64,000 nt of DNA from Cedecea lapagei (GCF_900635955.1 NZ_LR134201.1:4464001-4528000); one strand, 5' to 3'. Counted from the stretch's first letter, positions 48,898-58,626 are shown. The notes: a model not told the origin generated them from the sequence alone. Program-made: numbers and translations.

Positions 48898-49428
48898 GTG
48901 ACAACAATAGTAAGTGTACGTCGTAACGGCCATGTCGTGATTGCCGGCGATGGCCAGGCCACGCTGGGTAATACCGTCATGAAAGGCAACGTCAAAAAAG
49001 TACGTCGTCTGTACAACGATAAAGTGATCGCTGGTTTTGCAGGCGGCACGGCGGATGCCTTCACGCTGTTCGAACTGTTTGAACGCAAGCTGGAAATGCA
49101 CCAGGGCCATCTGGTGAAAGCCGCCGTTGAGCTGGCGAAAGACTGGCGTACCGACCGCATGCTGCGCAAGCTCGAAGCGCTGCTGGCCGTGGCCGATGAA
49201 ACCGCCTCGCTGATTATCACCGGTAACGGCGACGTCATTCAGCCAGAAAACGACCTGATTGCCATCGGCTCTGGCGGCCCGTACGCCCAGGCTGCAGCCC
49301 GCGCTCTGTTGGAAAACACCGACATGAACGCGCGCGATATCGCCGTGAAAGCGTTGGATATTGCAGGTGATATCTGCATCTATACCAACCACAACCACAC
49401 CATCGAAGAATTACCGTCTAAAGCGTAA
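48898..49428 (+). CDS. hslV: ATP-dependent protease peptidase subunit HslV
   Basis: HslV is the proteasome-like threonine peptidase that works with HslU. The 176 residues begin MTTIVSVRRNGHVVIAGDG; the nucleophile is the Thr after the initiator Met. The start is GTG, as in E. coli. GSGGPYAQAAARAL is the family motif. It lies 9 nt upstream of hslU and is driven by a heat-shock promoter. Confidence 0.98.
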   Translation: MTTIVSVRRNGHVVIAGDGQATLGNTVMKGNVKKVRRLYNDKVIAGFAGGTADAFTLFELFERKLEMHQGHLVKAAVELAKDWRTDRMLRKLEALLAVADETASLIITGNGDVIQPENDLIAIGSGGPYAQAAARALLENTDMNARDIAVKALDIAGDICIYTNHNHTIEELPSKA

Positions 49429-49437
49429 GGATCTCCC

Positions 49438-50772
49438 ATGTCTGAAATGACCCCACGCGAAATTGTCAGCGAGCTGAATAAGCATATTATCGGCCAGGAC
49501 AACGCTAAGCGCTCCGTCGCTATCGCCTTACGTAACCGCTGGCGCCGCATGCAGCTTGACGAAGAGCTGCGTCATGAAGTGACCCCAAAAAACATTCTGA
49601 TGATCGGCCCGACCGGTGTCGGTAAAACCGAGATCGCCCGCCGCCTGGCCAAACTGGCTAATGCGCCGTTCATCAAAGTTGAAGCCACTAAGTTCACGGA
49701 AGTCGGCTATGTCGGTAAAGAAGTGGACTCTATCATCCGCGATCTGACCGATGCTGCAATCAAAATGGTCCGCGTCCAGGCTATCGAGAAAAATCGCTAT
49801 CGCGCCGAAGAGATGGCCGAAGAGCGTATTCTCGACGTACTGATCCCGCCGGCAAAGAATAACTGGGGCCAGTCAGAAGCTCAGCAGGAGCCTTCTGCGG
49901 CACGCCAGTCGTTTCGCAAGAAATTGCGCGAAGGCCAGCTGGATGACAAAGAGATCGAAATCGATCTCGCCGCTGCGCCAATGGGCGTAGAAATCATGGC
50001 GCCTCCGGGCATGGAAGAGATGACCAGCCAGCTGCAGTCCATGTTCCAGAACCTGGGCGGTCAGAAACAGAAAGCGCGTAAGCTGAAAATCAAAGACGCG
50101 ATGAAGCTGTTGGTGGAAGAAGAAGCCGCCAAACTGGTGAACCCGGAAGAGCTGAAGCAGGACGCCATCGACGCGGTTGAGCAGCACGGCATCGTGTTTA
50201 TCGACGAAATCGACAAAATTTGTAAGCGCGGTGGCAACAGCTCCGGCCCGGACGTATCCCGCGAAGGCGTGCAGCGCGACCTGCTGCCTCTGGTAGAAGG
50301 CTGTACCGTATCGACTAAACACGGAATGGTGAAAACTGACCACATCCTGTTTATCGCTTCAGGCGCTTTCCAGGTTGCCAGCCCGTCTGACCTGATCCCT
50401 GAGCTGCAGGGTCGTCTGCCTATTCGCGTTGAGCTGCAGGCGCTGACCACCGAAGATTTTGAACGTATCCTCACTGAACCGAACGCTTCTGCCACCGTAC
50501 AGTACAAAGCGTTGATGGCGACCGAGGGCGTGAACCTCGAGTTCACCGACGACGGTATCAAACGGATAGCACAGGCCGCATGGCAGGTGAACGAAACCAC
50601 CGAGAACATCGGCGCGCGTCGTCTGCACACCGTGCTGGAACGCCTGGTGGAAGATATCTCTTATGATGCGAGCGACCTTAACGGCCAAAGTATTACCATT
50701 GACGCAGAATATGTGAGTAAACATTTGGATGCGTTAGTGGCAGATGAAGATCTGAGCCGTTTTATCTTATAA
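49438..50772 (+). CDS. hslU: HslVU ATPase subunit HslU
   Basis: HslU is the AAA+ unfoldase that feeds HslV. The 444 residues have Walker A GPTGVGKT at 57-64, the variable I domain (about 110-245), Walker B FIDEIDKI near 255, and the C-terminal tail DLSRFIL that docks into HslV. It directly follows hslV. Confidence 0.98.
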   Translation: MSEMTPREIVSELNKHIIGQDNAKRSVAIALRNRWRRMQLDEELRHEVTPKNILMIGPTGVGKTEIARRLAKLANAPFIKVEATKFTEVGYVGKEVDSIIRDLTDAAIKMVRVQAIEKNRYRAEEMAEERILDVLIPPAKNNWGQSEAQQEPSAARQSFRKKLREGQLDDKEIEIDLAAAPMGVEIMAPPGMEEMTSQLQSMFQNLGGQKQKARKLKIKDAMKLLVEEEAAKLVNPEELKQDAIDAVEQHGIVFIDEIDKICKRGGNSSGPDVSREGVQRDLLPLVEGCTVSTKHGMVKTDHILFIASGAFQVASPSDLIPELQGRLPIRVELQALTTEDFERILTEPNASATVQYKALMATEGVNLEFTDDGIKRIAQAAWQVNETTENIGARRLHTVLERLVEDISYDASDLNGQSITIDAEYVSKHLDALVADEDLSRFIL

Positions 50773-50799
50773 TCCGGCTAACGCATTTTCTTCATTTGA

Positions 50800-50829
50800 A
50801 ATGGAGGGCTTATGCCCTCCATTTTTTTT
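50800..50829 (+). terminator. hslVU terminator
   Basis: AATGGAGGGC / GCCCTCCATT stem with a TTAT loop and eight T. Confidence 0.93.
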
Positions 50830-50850
50830 ATCTAAGTTGGCGACCAAATA

Positions 50851-51777
50851 ATGAGCAATTCGCAACCTACAAGTGTCACCCAGGCCTGGCTGGAAAGCCT
50901 TCGCCCACGCACGCTGCCTCTGGCGTTTGCTTCGATTGTCTGCGGCTCAGCCCTGACTTACTGGCAAGGCGTCTTTGACCCCGCCGTGGCGCTGCTAGCA
51001 CTGTTGACCGCCGGACTTCTGCAAATCCTGTCAAACCTCGCCAATGACTATGGCGATGCGGTCAAAGGCAGCGACAAAGAAGATCGCATCGGGCCGCTGC
51101 GAGGAATGCAAAAAGGGATAATTACCCAGGCACAGATGAAGCGTGCGCTGGTCATCACGGTCGTACTGATTTGCCTCTCCGGCCTGTCGCTGGTCGCCCT
51201 TGCCTGCCATACCTTTGCCGATTTTATGGGCTTTTTACTGCTCGGTATCCTCTCTATTGTCGCCGCCATTACCTACACGGTCGGCACTCGTCCGTATGGC
51301 TATATGGGCCTGGGCGATATTTCGGTGCTGGTGTTCTTCGGCTGGATCAGCGTGGCAGGCACCTGGTATTTACAGGCACACTCGCTGGCTTATCTGGTCA
51401 TTCTGCCCGCAACCGCCTGTGGCCTGCTTGCCACCGCGGTGCTGAATATCAATAACCTGCGTGATATCGATAGCGACCGTGAAAACGGTAAAAGCACGCT
51501 CGCCGTGCGCCTTGGGCCCGTCATTGCCCGCCGCTATCACGCCGGGCTGCTCGTCGGCTCTTTGGTCTGTCTCGCGTTGTTTAATCTCATCTGGCTCAAG
51601 AGCCTGTGGGGATGGCTTTTTGTTCTGGCTGCGCCGCTTTTGCTCAAACAAGCTGCCTACGTGATACGCGAGCAGGATCCTGTTGCAATGCGCCCGATGC
51701 TGGAACGCACCGTAAAAGCCGCGTTGCTGACTAACTTGCTGTTTGCGGTAGGCGTTGTGCTCACCGCCGTCTTCTGA
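50851..51777 (+). CDS. menA: 1,4-dihydroxy-2-naphthoate octaprenyltransferase
   Basis: MenA prenylates DHNA in menaquinone synthesis at the inner membrane. The 308-residue UbiA-family protein has nine predicted membrane helices. The first Asp-rich motif is NDYGDAVKGSDKED (near residue 65), the second DIDSDRENGK (near 208). It lies downstream of hslU and upstream of rraA as in E. coli. Confidence 0.96.
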   Translation: MSNSQPTSVTQAWLESLRPRTLPLAFASIVCGSALTYWQGVFDPAVALLALLTAGLLQILSNLANDYGDAVKGSDKEDRIGPLRGMQKGIITQAQMKRALVITVVLICLSGLSLVALACHTFADFMGFLLLGILSIVAAITYTVGTRPYGYMGLGDISVLVFFGWISVAGTWYLQAHSLAYLVILPATACGLLATAVLNINNLRDIDSDRENGKSTLAVRLGPVIARRYHAGLLVGSLVCLALFNLIWLKSLWGWLFVLAAPLLLKQAAYVIREQDPVAMRPMLERTVKAALLTNLLFAVGVVLTAVF

Positions 51778-51810
51778 TGGCTGACAAATATCAATTAACA
51801 ATTGATGATT

Positions 51811-51840
51811 TTGCCAACAGTTAACAGAACGCGATATACT
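51811..51840 (+). promoter_or_regulatory. Candidate rraA promoter
   Basis: -35 TTGCCA (51811-51816), an 18-nt spacer and -10 TATACT (51835-51840), 32 nt before the rraA start. Confidence 0.5.
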
Positions 51841-51872
51841 GACAGCTCCTGCAGCAAATGAACCTAAATCCT

Positions 51873-52358
51873 ATGAAATACGATACTTCTGAACTTTGTG
51901 ACATCTACCAGGAAGAGGTCAACGTCGTCGAGCCGTTGTTCTCCAACTTTGGTGGCCGCTCGTCATTCGGTGGGCAAATCATCACGGTGAAATGTTTCGA
52001 GGACAACGGGTTGCTGTACGATCTGCTCGAAGAGAATGGCCGTGGGCGCGTGCTGTTGGTTGACGGCGGCGGTTCGGTACGTCGCGCGCTGATTGATGCC
52101 GAACTGGCTCGTCTTGCGCTGCAAAACGAGTGGGAAGGCATTGTGGTTTACGGCGCGGTACGCCAGGTGGACGATCTGGAAGAGCTGGATATCGGCATTC
52201 AGGCGATAGCGGCGATTCCGGCAGGCTCTGCGGGCGAAGGCATTGGCGAAAGCGATGTGCGCGTCAACTTTGGCGGCGTCACCTTCTTCTCCGGCGACCA
52301 TCTGTATGCCGACAACACCGGCATTATTCTCTCTGAAGATCCGCTGGATATCGAGTAA
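51873..52358 (+). CDS. rraA: RNase E regulator RraA
   Basis: RraA binds RNase E and the degradosome and inhibits RNA decay. The 161 residues match E. coli (MKYDTSELCDIYQEEVNVVEPLFSN start). The conserved GGRSSFGGQ and VDGGGSVRRALID motifs form the ring-shaped trimer fold related to HMG/CHA aldolases, but without known catalysis in enterics. An ATG five codons upstream (51858) is not used on alignment. Confidence 0.97.
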   Translation: MKYDTSELCDIYQEEVNVVEPLFSNFGGRSSFGGQIITVKCFEDNGLLYDLLEENGRGRVLLVDGGGSVRRALIDAELARLALQNEWEGIVVYGAVRQVDDLEELDIGIQAIAAIPAGSAGEGIGESDVRVNFGGVTFFSGDHLYADNTGIILSEDPLDIE

Positions 52359-52376
52359 ACCCGGCGGATAGAAAGT

Positions 52377-52405
52377 AAAACGGGCGCCTGAGGCGCCCGT
52401 TTTTG
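52377..52405. terminator. Terminator between rraA and zapB
   Basis: Perfect stem ACGGGCGCCT / AGGCGCCCGT with a T run; convergent genes on both sides. Confidence 0.9.
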
Positions 52406-52424
52406 TTGGCAGAGGAAGCAGTAA

Positions 52425-52664
52425 TTATACTTCTTCCATTTTGCCCAGCAGCGCGTGCAAACGCTCCTGCCAGACGTGCTGTTGTTCTTTCAGGCTGCTG
52501 TTTTCACGCACCAGCTCTTCATGGTTGCTCTGTGCCTGCTGTACTTCCTGAGCCAGACCGTTATTTTTTTCTTTCAGCTCTTCGATTTCCATCTGTAACA
52601 ACGTAATCGTGTCAACCGCCTGCTGAACTTTTGCTTCCAGTTTCTCAAACACTTCAAATGACAT
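52425..52664 (-). CDS. zapB: Cell division protein ZapB
   Basis: ZapB is a small coiled-coil protein at the Z ring, linked to FtsZ through ZapA and to MatP. The 79 residues form one long coiled coil (MSFEVFEKLEAKVQQAVDTI start). The start at 52664 with a GGAGAG SD is chosen; the long in-frame extension (to 52859) has no family support. Confidence 0.96.
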   Translation of the reverse strand: MSFEVFEKLEAKVQQAVDTITLLQMEIEELKEKNNGLAQEVQQAQSNHEELVRENSSLKEQQHVWQERLHALLGKMEEV

Positions 52665-53005
52665 TTCGAACTCTCCTGAATGGCAAGGCGTTGATGGATG
52701 GCTATCCTCGTCCCGATTCTTCGGCGACGCCTTTATGAACGTATGCGCAACACGTAGCGTAACTCGATTGTAAGTAGCCCGGATGCCCGTGTCCAGCGGC
52801 TTACCGCCGTCTTTGCGTAACATGACGTTTTTCGGTCTATGCCGAAAAGTTATCTTCACCTTCTGGCCGATATTGTTAAAAATCGCCTTTGTAAAACGCC
52901 TTATTCTTCCCGCTTTCTCCCGAAGCAGTGCTCACTTTTTAGCGCGAAAACGCTCATTTTCTTGACGCACCACGCACATTTTAAGTTCGATATTTCTCGT
53001 TTTTG

Positions 53006-53024
53006 CTCGTTAACGATAAATTAA
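53006..53024. promoter_or_regulatory. Candidate GlpR operator upstream of glpF
   Basis: The imperfect dyad TGCTCGTTAACGATAAA resembles the GlpR half-site pattern (TTCG..CGAA). A second TTCGATATTTCTCG lies just before it. They are in the 436-nt gap between divergent zapB and glpF (52665-53100), which otherwise shows AT-rich sequence, no ORF of note, and possible CRP-like half sites that I cannot support. Confidence 0.35.
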
Positions 53025-53100
53025 CACCATGCCTACATGGCATAACGATGGCAAGGACGCTTGACAACAATAATCATCAATTTGCCTTCAGGACCCCACT

Positions 53101-53955
53101 ATGAGTCAGACCGCTACAACAACCTTAAAAGGCCAGTGCATCGCCGAATTCATGGGTACCGCGTTGTTGATCTTCTTCGGTGTGGGATGTGTTGCTGCAT
53201 TGAAAGTGGCCGGCGCCACCTTCGGGCAGTGGGAAATCAGTATCATCTGGGGTTTAGGGGTGGCGATGGCTATCTATATGACCGCAGGGGTTTCCGGCGC
53301 ACATCTTAACCCGGCGGTGACGATCGCACTCTGGCTGTTCGCTTGTTTTGACGGACGCAAAGTCGTGCCGTTTATTATTTCACAGTTCCTTGGCGCGTTC
53401 TGCGCCGCCGCGTTGGTTTATGGCTTATATTACAATCTGTTCTTCGACTACGAGCAAACGCATCATATGGTGCGCGGCAGCGTAGAAAGCCTGGATTTAG
53501 CAGGTATCTTCTCCACCTATCCGAATCCACATATTAACTTTGTGCAGGCCTTTGCCGTAGAAATGGTGATTACCGCTATCCTGATGGGCGTCATTCTGGC
53601 ACTGACCGATGACGGCAACGGCGTGCCGCGTGGCCCACTGGCTCCTCTGCTGATTGGTTTGCTGATCGCGGTGATCGGCGCATCCATGGGGCCGCTGACC
53701 GGGTTTGCGATGAACCCGGCTCGTGACCTGGGGCCGAAGACCTTTGCGTGGTTAGCAGGCTGGGGCGACGTCGCCTTCACCGGCGGGAAAGACATTCCTT
53801 ACTTCCTGGTACCGCTGTTTGCACCTATCGTCGGCGCTTCCCTCGGCGCATTCGGCTACCGTAAATTGATTGGTCGCCACCTGCCATGCGACGTCTGCGT
53901 TGTCGAAGAAGACAAGCCGGACAGCAAAGCGACCACTCAGCAAAAAGCACTGTAA
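53101..53955 (+). CDS. glpF: Glycerol uptake facilitator
   Basis: GlpF is an aquaglyceroporin of the inner membrane. The 284 residues have six membrane helices and two NPA half-helices: NPA 70-72 (HLNPAV) and MNPARDLGPK near 203. The Asp after the second NPAR (NPARD) is the glycerol-channel marker. It leads the glpFKX operon. Confidence 0.97.
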   Translation: MSQTATTTLKGQCIAEFMGTALLIFFGVGCVAALKVAGATFGQWEISIIWGLGVAMAIYMTAGVSGAHLNPAVTIALWLFACFDGRKVVPFIISQFLGAFCAAALVYGLYYNLFFDYEQTHHMVRGSVESLDLAGIFSTYPNPHINFVQAFAVEMVITAILMGVILALTDDGNGVPRGPLAPLLIGLLIAVIGASMGPLTGFAMNPARDLGPKTFAWLAGWGDVAFTGGKDIPYFLVPLFAPIVGASLGAFGYRKLIGRHLPCDVCVVEEDKPDSKATTQQKAL

Positions 53956-53976
53956 TACTGACTTCAGGACATGATT

Positions 53977-55491
53977 ATGACTACAGAAAAAAAATACATC
54001 GTCGCTCTCGACCAGGGAACAACCAGCTCGCGCGCCGTTGTCCTGGATCATGACGCCAATATCATCAGCGTTGCACAGCGTGAATTTGAGCAAATCTATC
54101 CTAAGCCAGGCTGGGTAGAGCACGACCCGATGGAAATCTGGGCTACCCAAAGCTCCACGCTGGTAGAGGTGCTGGCGAAAGCGGACATTAACTCCGACGA
54201 AATTGCGGCCATCGGCATCACCAACCAGCGTGAAACCACCGTGGTGTGGGAGCGCGAAACCGGTAAGCCTATCTACAATGCTATCGTCTGGCAGTGCCGC
54301 CGTACCGCCGATATCTGCGAGGAGCTGAAGCGCAACGGCATGGAAGAATATGTGCGTCACAACACCGGCCTGGTGGTAGACCCGTACTTCTCCGGTACCA
54401 AAGTAAAATGGATCCTCGACCACGTTGAGGGTTCACGCGAGCGTGCTCGTCGCGGCGAACTGCTGTTCGGCACCGTGGACACCTGGCTTATCTGGAAGAT
54501 GACCCAGGGACGTGTACACGTGACCGACTACACCAACGCCTCCCGTACCATGCTGTTTAACATTCACGAGCTGGACTGGGACGACCGCATGCTGGAAGCG
54601 CTGGATATTCCTCGCGCCATGCTGCCGGAAGTTCGTAAATCTTCCGAAGTCTATGGCCAGACCAACATCGGCGGTAAAGGCGGCACGCGTATTCCTATCT
54701 CGGGTATCGCCGGTGACCAGCAGGCGGCGCTCTTTGGCCAGCTGTGCGTGAAAGAAGGGATGGCGAAGAACACCTACGGTACCGGCTGCTTTATGCTGAT
54801 GAACACCGGTGAGAAGGCCGTTACCTCAACCAATGGCCTGCTGACAACCATCGCCTGTGGCCCGAAAGGCGAAGTCAACTACGCGCTGGAAGGTGCGGTG
54901 TTTATGGCTGGCGCATCCATCCAGTGGCTGCGTGACGAAATGAAGCTGATTGGCGATGCGTTCGACTCCGAGTACTTTGCCAACAAAGTGAAAGATACCA
55001 ACGGCGTCTACGTTGTGCCTGCGTTCACCGGCCTCGGCGCCCCTTACTGGGATCCGTATGCACGTGGTGCCATCTTCGGCCTGACCCGCGGCGTGAACTC
55101 GAATCACATCATTCGCGCTACGCTGGAGTCTATCGCCTACCAGACGCGTGATGTGCTGGAAGCAATGCAGGCCGACTCCGGTATTCGCCTGCATGCGCTG
55201 CGCGTGGACGGCGGCGCGGTTGCCAACAACTTCCTGATGCAGTTCCAGTCCGATATCCTGGGCACCCGCGTTGAACGCCCTGAAGTTCGCGAAGTGACCG
55301 CTCTGGGCGCGGCTTACCTGGCAGGTCTGGCCGTAGGCTTCTGGCAGAACCTCGATGAGCTGCAGGAGAAATCCGTCATCGAAAAAGAGTTCCGTCCGGG
55401 CATCGAAACTACCGAACGTAATTATCGCTACGCTGGCTGGCAAAAGGCGGTTAAACGCGCCCTTGCCTGGGAAGACCACGAAGAGAAGTAA
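53977..55491 (+). CDS. glpK: Glycerol kinase
   Basis: GlpK phosphorylates glycerol to glycerol-3-phosphate; fructose-1,6-bisphosphate and IIA-Glc inhibit it. The 504-residue FGGY kinase starts MTTEKKYIVALDQGTTSSRAVV. The DQGTTSSR phosphate loop is at about residues 11-18, and the family signature is in the C-terminal half. The second ATG (53977) is chosen because the AGGA SD is one base from the ATG at 53971. Confidence 0.98.
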   Translation: MTTEKKYIVALDQGTTSSRAVVLDHDANIISVAQREFEQIYPKPGWVEHDPMEIWATQSSTLVEVLAKADINSDEIAAIGITNQRETTVVWERETGKPIYNAIVWQCRRTADICEELKRNGMEEYVRHNTGLVVDPYFSGTKVKWILDHVEGSRERARRGELLFGTVDTWLIWKMTQGRVHVTDYTNASRTMLFNIHELDWDDRMLEALDIPRAMLPEVRKSSEVYGQTNIGGKGGTRIPISGIAGDQQAALFGQLCVKEGMAKNTYGTGCFMLMNTGEKAVTSTNGLLTTIACGPKGEVNYALEGAVFMAGASIQWLRDEMKLIGDAFDSEYFANKVKDTNGVYVVPAFTGLGAPYWDPYARGAIFGLTRGVNSNHIIRATLESIAYQTRDVLEAMQADSGIRLHALRVDGGAVANNFLMQFQSDILGTRVERPEVREVTALGAAYLAGLAVGFWQNLDELQEKSVIEKEFRPGIETTERNYRYAGWQKAVKRALAWEDHEEK

Positions 55492-55499
55492 TCGCTACA

Positions 55500-55521
55500 G
55501 GGCCCCTGAAAAGGGGCCTTT
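55500..55521 (+). terminator. Hairpin after glpK, likely partial terminator
   Basis: AGGCCCCT-type stem (GGGCCCCT / AGGGGCCTT) with TTT only; lies between glpK and glpX and may lower glpX expression. Confidence 0.6.
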
Positions 55522-55597
55522 CAGTCTCTGCCTTGCCCGCCCCCTTCCCCGCCTGTGCTAAACTCCCCGGCAATTCTGTTTGCTAAATGAGTCTGCT

Positions 55598-56608
55598 ATG
55601 AAACGTGAACTTGCCATCGAATTTTCCCGCGTCACCGAAGCTGCCGCGCTTGCTGGCTATAAATGGCTTGGCCGTGGCGATAAAAATATTGCCGACGGCG
55701 CTGCCGTAAATGCCATGCGTATCGTCCTTAACCAAATCAATATTGACGGTGAAATCGTTATCGGAGAAGGCGAAATCGACGAAGCTCCGATGCTCTACAT
55801 CGGTGAAAAAGTTGGTACCGGCAAAGGCGACGCGGTGGATATCGCCGTTGACCCGATTGAAGGTACGCGCATGACGGCGATGGGCCAGGCGAACGCTCTC
55901 GCGGTTCTTGCCGTCGGTGATAAAGGCACGTTTCTGAATGCGCCCGATATGTATATGGAAAAGCTGATTGTGGGGCCCGGCGCCAAAGGCGCAATCGACC
56001 TTAACCTCAGCCTTGAAGACAATCTCCGCAACATCGCATCTGCGCTGGAAAAGCCGCTGAGCGAACTGACGGTAACCATTCTGGCCAAGCCACGCCACGA
56101 TGAAACGATTAAAGAGATGCAGAAGCTTGGCGTGCGCGTGTTCGCTATTCCGGACGGGGATGTGGCCGCCTCTATCCTGACCTGTATGCCCGATAGCGAA
56201 GTTGATGTCCTCTATGGCATCGGCGGCGCGCCGGAGGGCGTAGTTTCAGCCGCCGTTATCCGCGCGCTGGACGGCGACATGCAGGGCCGCCTGCTGGCTC
56301 GTCACCACGTAAAAGGCGACAGCGAGGAAAATCGCCGCATCGGCGAGCAGGAGCTGGCGCGCTGCAAAGCTATGGGCATTGAAGCCGGGCGTGTTTTGCA
56401 GCTTGATGAGATGGCACGTAATGACAATGTGATTTTCTCCGCAACTGGCATCACCAAAGGCGACCTGCTGGAGGGCATCACCCGCAAAGGCAATATGGCC
56501 ACCACGGAAACGTTGCTGATTCGCGGCAAGTCCCGCACCATTCGCCGCATCCAGTCTATACACTATCTCGATCGTAAAGATACCGAGGTGCAGAAGCATA
56601 TTCTGTAA
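55598..56608 (+). CDS. glpX: Fructose-1,6-bisphosphatase class II
   Basis: GlpX is a metal-dependent FBPase of gluconeogenesis. The 336 residues start MKRELAIEFSRVTEAAALAGYKW. The GEGEIDEAPMLYIGE and DPIEGT motifs are the catalytic metal-binding elements of the inositol-phosphatase-like fold. It is last in the glp operon, about 106 nt after glpK. Confidence 0.97.
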   Translation: MKRELAIEFSRVTEAAALAGYKWLGRGDKNIADGAAVNAMRIVLNQINIDGEIVIGEGEIDEAPMLYIGEKVGTGKGDAVDIAVDPIEGTRMTAMGQANALAVLAVGDKGTFLNAPDMYMEKLIVGPGAKGAIDLNLSLEDNLRNIASALEKPLSELTVTILAKPRHDETIKEMQKLGVRVFAIPDGDVAASILTCMPDSEVDVLYGIGGAPEGVVSAAVIRALDGDMQGRLLARHHVKGDSEENRRIGEQELARCKAMGIEAGRVLQLDEMARNDNVIFSATGITKGDLLEGITRKGNMATTETLLIRGKSRTIRRIQSIHYLDRKDTEVQKHIL

Positions 56609-56707
56609 CGTTTCTCGTTTGTTGGTTAGAGCTTTCCGGCTCGTTTGGGCTGGAAATGCCGCCACATTCTGGTGAAGATAGACAAAAAGTAACGACGGGA
56701 GTGCAAC

Positions 56708-57454
56708 ATGGCGGAGTGGGTTACAGGTAAAGTCACCAGGGTTCAAAACTGGACCGATTCTCTCTTCAGCCTGACGGTTCATGCGCCAGTACATGCGTTT
56801 ACCGCCGGGCAATTTACTAAGCTTGGGCTTGAGATAGACGGCGAACGCGTTCAGCGCGCCTACTCCTACGTTAACGCTCCCAGTAACCCCGATCTTGAGT
56901 TCTACCTGGTAACCGTTCCCGAAGGCAAACTCAGCCCTCGTCTGCATGCCCTTCAGCCAGGTGATGAGGTTCAGCTGGTCAGCGAGGCGGCCGGGTTCTT
57001 CGTGCTGGAAGAGATCCCCGAGTGCAAAACGCTCTGGATGCTGGCGACCGGCACCGCGCTGGGGCCCTATCTTTCTATCCTGCAGGAAGGCAAAGATCTT
57101 GAACGTTTTGAGAATATCGTGCTGCTTCACGCGGTGCGCTACGCCAGCGATTTAAGCTATCTCCCGCTGATGCTGGAGCTCCAGGAACGCTATCAGGGCA
57201 AACTGCGAATTCAAACCGTGGTCAGCCGCGAAACCGTAGCAGGTTCGCTTACCGGACGCGTTCCGGCGTTGATTGAAAGCGGCGAGCTTGAGGCGGCCGT
57301 CGGTTTACCAATGGATATCGACACCAGCCATGTGATGCTGTGCGGTAACCCACAAATGGTGCGAGATACCCAGCAGTTGCTGAAAGATACCCGGCAGATG
57401 GCCAAGCATCTGCGACGCAGGCCGGGCCATATGACCGCCGAGCATTACTGGTAA
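56708..57454 (+). CDS. fpr: Ferredoxin/flavodoxin-NADP+ reductase
   Basis: Fpr reduces flavodoxin and ferredoxin with NADPH and is a SoxRS regulon member in E. coli. The 248 residues have the FAD motif RAYSYVNAP near residue 50 and the NADPH motif ATGTALGPYLSIL near 112. The C-terminal Trp (EHYW) that stacks on FAD is present. Confidence 0.96.
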   Translation: MAEWVTGKVTRVQNWTDSLFSLTVHAPVHAFTAGQFTKLGLEIDGERVQRAYSYVNAPSNPDLEFYLVTVPEGKLSPRLHALQPGDEVQLVSEAAGFFVLEEIPECKTLWMLATGTALGPYLSILQEGKDLERFENIVLLHAVRYASDLSYLPLMLELQERYQGKLRIQTVVSRETVAGSLTGRVPALIESGELEAAVGLPMDIDTSHVMLCGNPQMVRDTQQLLKDTRQMAKHLRRRPGHMTAEHYW

Positions 57455-57455
57455 A

Positions 57456-57875
57456 TCAGCGGAATTTAACCTCGCTGGTCTCTTTTCCGAAACGGTTTTC
57501 TCCCTGGGTGCCAACAAACGCACCCAGGTCCATCAGCACCATGACGAAAATAAGCGTCGGGATAAAACGTCCCAGCCCCCACTGCCAGAGCGTGCCAAAA
57601 GTTTCCCAGTTACCCGCCACCAGCAGCCATGCCGGAATGAACAGCAGCGCCCACCAGCCTTTTTTGTCTCTGTCGTGCAGGCGTTTCACAATCACTGCGG
57701 CGGTTGGAATCAACGAGCCGGTGAGGAAAAAGCCCGCCGTGGAATACGGCATGATTTCAGCCCCGGCCAGCGTAAAGAGAACAATCAGCCCGACTATCCA
57801 GGCGCCGATCCAAATCCAGAAGTCACGGCGTCCAATACGCCCTTTAAAAGAGAACAACCATTGCTGTATGGTCAT
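57456..57875 (-). CDS. yiiR: YiiR, DUF805 membrane protein
   Basis: This 139-residue inner-membrane protein of the DUF805 family has about four helices (about 22-40, 48-60, 72-88, 105-120) and the FKGRIGRRDFW and KRLHDRDKKGWW signature. The function is unknown. It is convergent with fpr (1-nt gap) and divergent from yiiQ, the same order as in E. coli. Confidence 0.88.
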   Translation of the reverse strand: MTIQQWLFSFKGRIGRRDFWIWIGAWIVGLIVLFTLAGAEIMPYSTAGFFLTGSLIPTAAVIVKRLHDRDKKGWWALLFIPAWLLVAGNWETFGTLWQWGLGRFIPTLIFVMVLMDLGAFVGTQGENRFGKETSEVKFR

Positions 57876-57992
57876 GGGTAAGGTCCTTATTATTTTATCG
57901 CGACGTAGTGTACCCTGGTCGCCGCCCGTTTTGACAAGCCAACGGATTGCCGATTTAATCGGAATGATGAACCCATCAGGAGAAGTGTGCCG

Positions 57993-58592
57993 ATGAAATA
58001 CCTGCTGCCTGCCCTTGTGCTGCTGGCGCTGCCTCTGGCGGTAAGCCGGGCAGATCCCACGTCAGATGCAGCTTCTCAGCTTCCCGCCGCGCCTTACCTG
58101 CTGCCCGGCGCGCCAACTTTCGATCTGACGATTACCCAGTTTCGCGGAAAGTTTGATATCGATAATCCGTCGCTGCCGCTGAATGAATTTCGTGCGGTGG
58201 AAAACAGCCGCGACAAAGCCAACCTGACCCGCGCCGCTACCAAGATCAACGAAAACCTTTATGCTTCTGCGGCGCTGGAGCTCGGCACGCTAAAAATTAA
58301 GTCGATGCAGATAACCTGGCTGCCGATTCAGGGGCCGGAGCAAAAAGCCGCCCGCGGCAAGGCGCTGGAGTACATGGCCGCAATTATCCGCAGCTTCACG
58401 CCCACGCTTTCTAAAACACAAAGCCAGCAGAAGCTGACTAAACTGCTCAGCGACGGTAAAAATAAACGCTACTTCGCCCAGAACGATGGCGCCATTCGCT
58501 ATGTGGTGGCAGACAACGGTGAAAAAGGGCTAACCTTCGCAGTTGAACCGATTAAGCTAGCGCTATCTGAGACGCTAAACAGCGGCGAATAA
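57993..58592 (+). CDS. yiiQ: YiiQ, DUF1454 periplasmic protein
   Basis: This 199-residue protein has a signal peptide (MKYLLPALVLLALPLAVSRA, cleaved near residue 20) and matches E. coli YiiQ. No catalytic motif is visible and no function is known. The ATG at 57993 is chosen, with the AGGAG SD about 10 nt before it; a GTG two codons earlier is also possible. Confidence 0.88.
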   Translation: MKYLLPALVLLALPLAVSRADPTSDAASQLPAAPYLLPGAPTFDLTITQFRGKFDIDNPSLPLNEFRAVENSRDKANLTRAATKINENLYASAALELGTLKIKSMQITWLPIQGPEQKAARGKALEYMAAIIRSFTPTLSKTQSQQKLTKLLSDGKNKRYFAQNDGAIRYVVADNGEKGLTFAVEPIKLALSETLNSGE

Positions 58593-58626
58593 ATGACAAA
58601 AAGCAAAGCCTTTCGCCCGCCGACTC

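Noticed and set aside
52665..52859. Long N-terminal extension of zapB
   Set aside because: No homology, and the GGAGAG SD precedes the shorter start.
53062..53067. TTGACA as glpF -35
   Set aside because: Any matching -10 would start at or within 20 nt of the ATG, and no good -10 follows at 16-18 nt.
56246..57130. 294-codon minus-strand ORF spanning glpX and fpr
   Set aside because: It lies antisense to two well-supported genes and has no motif.
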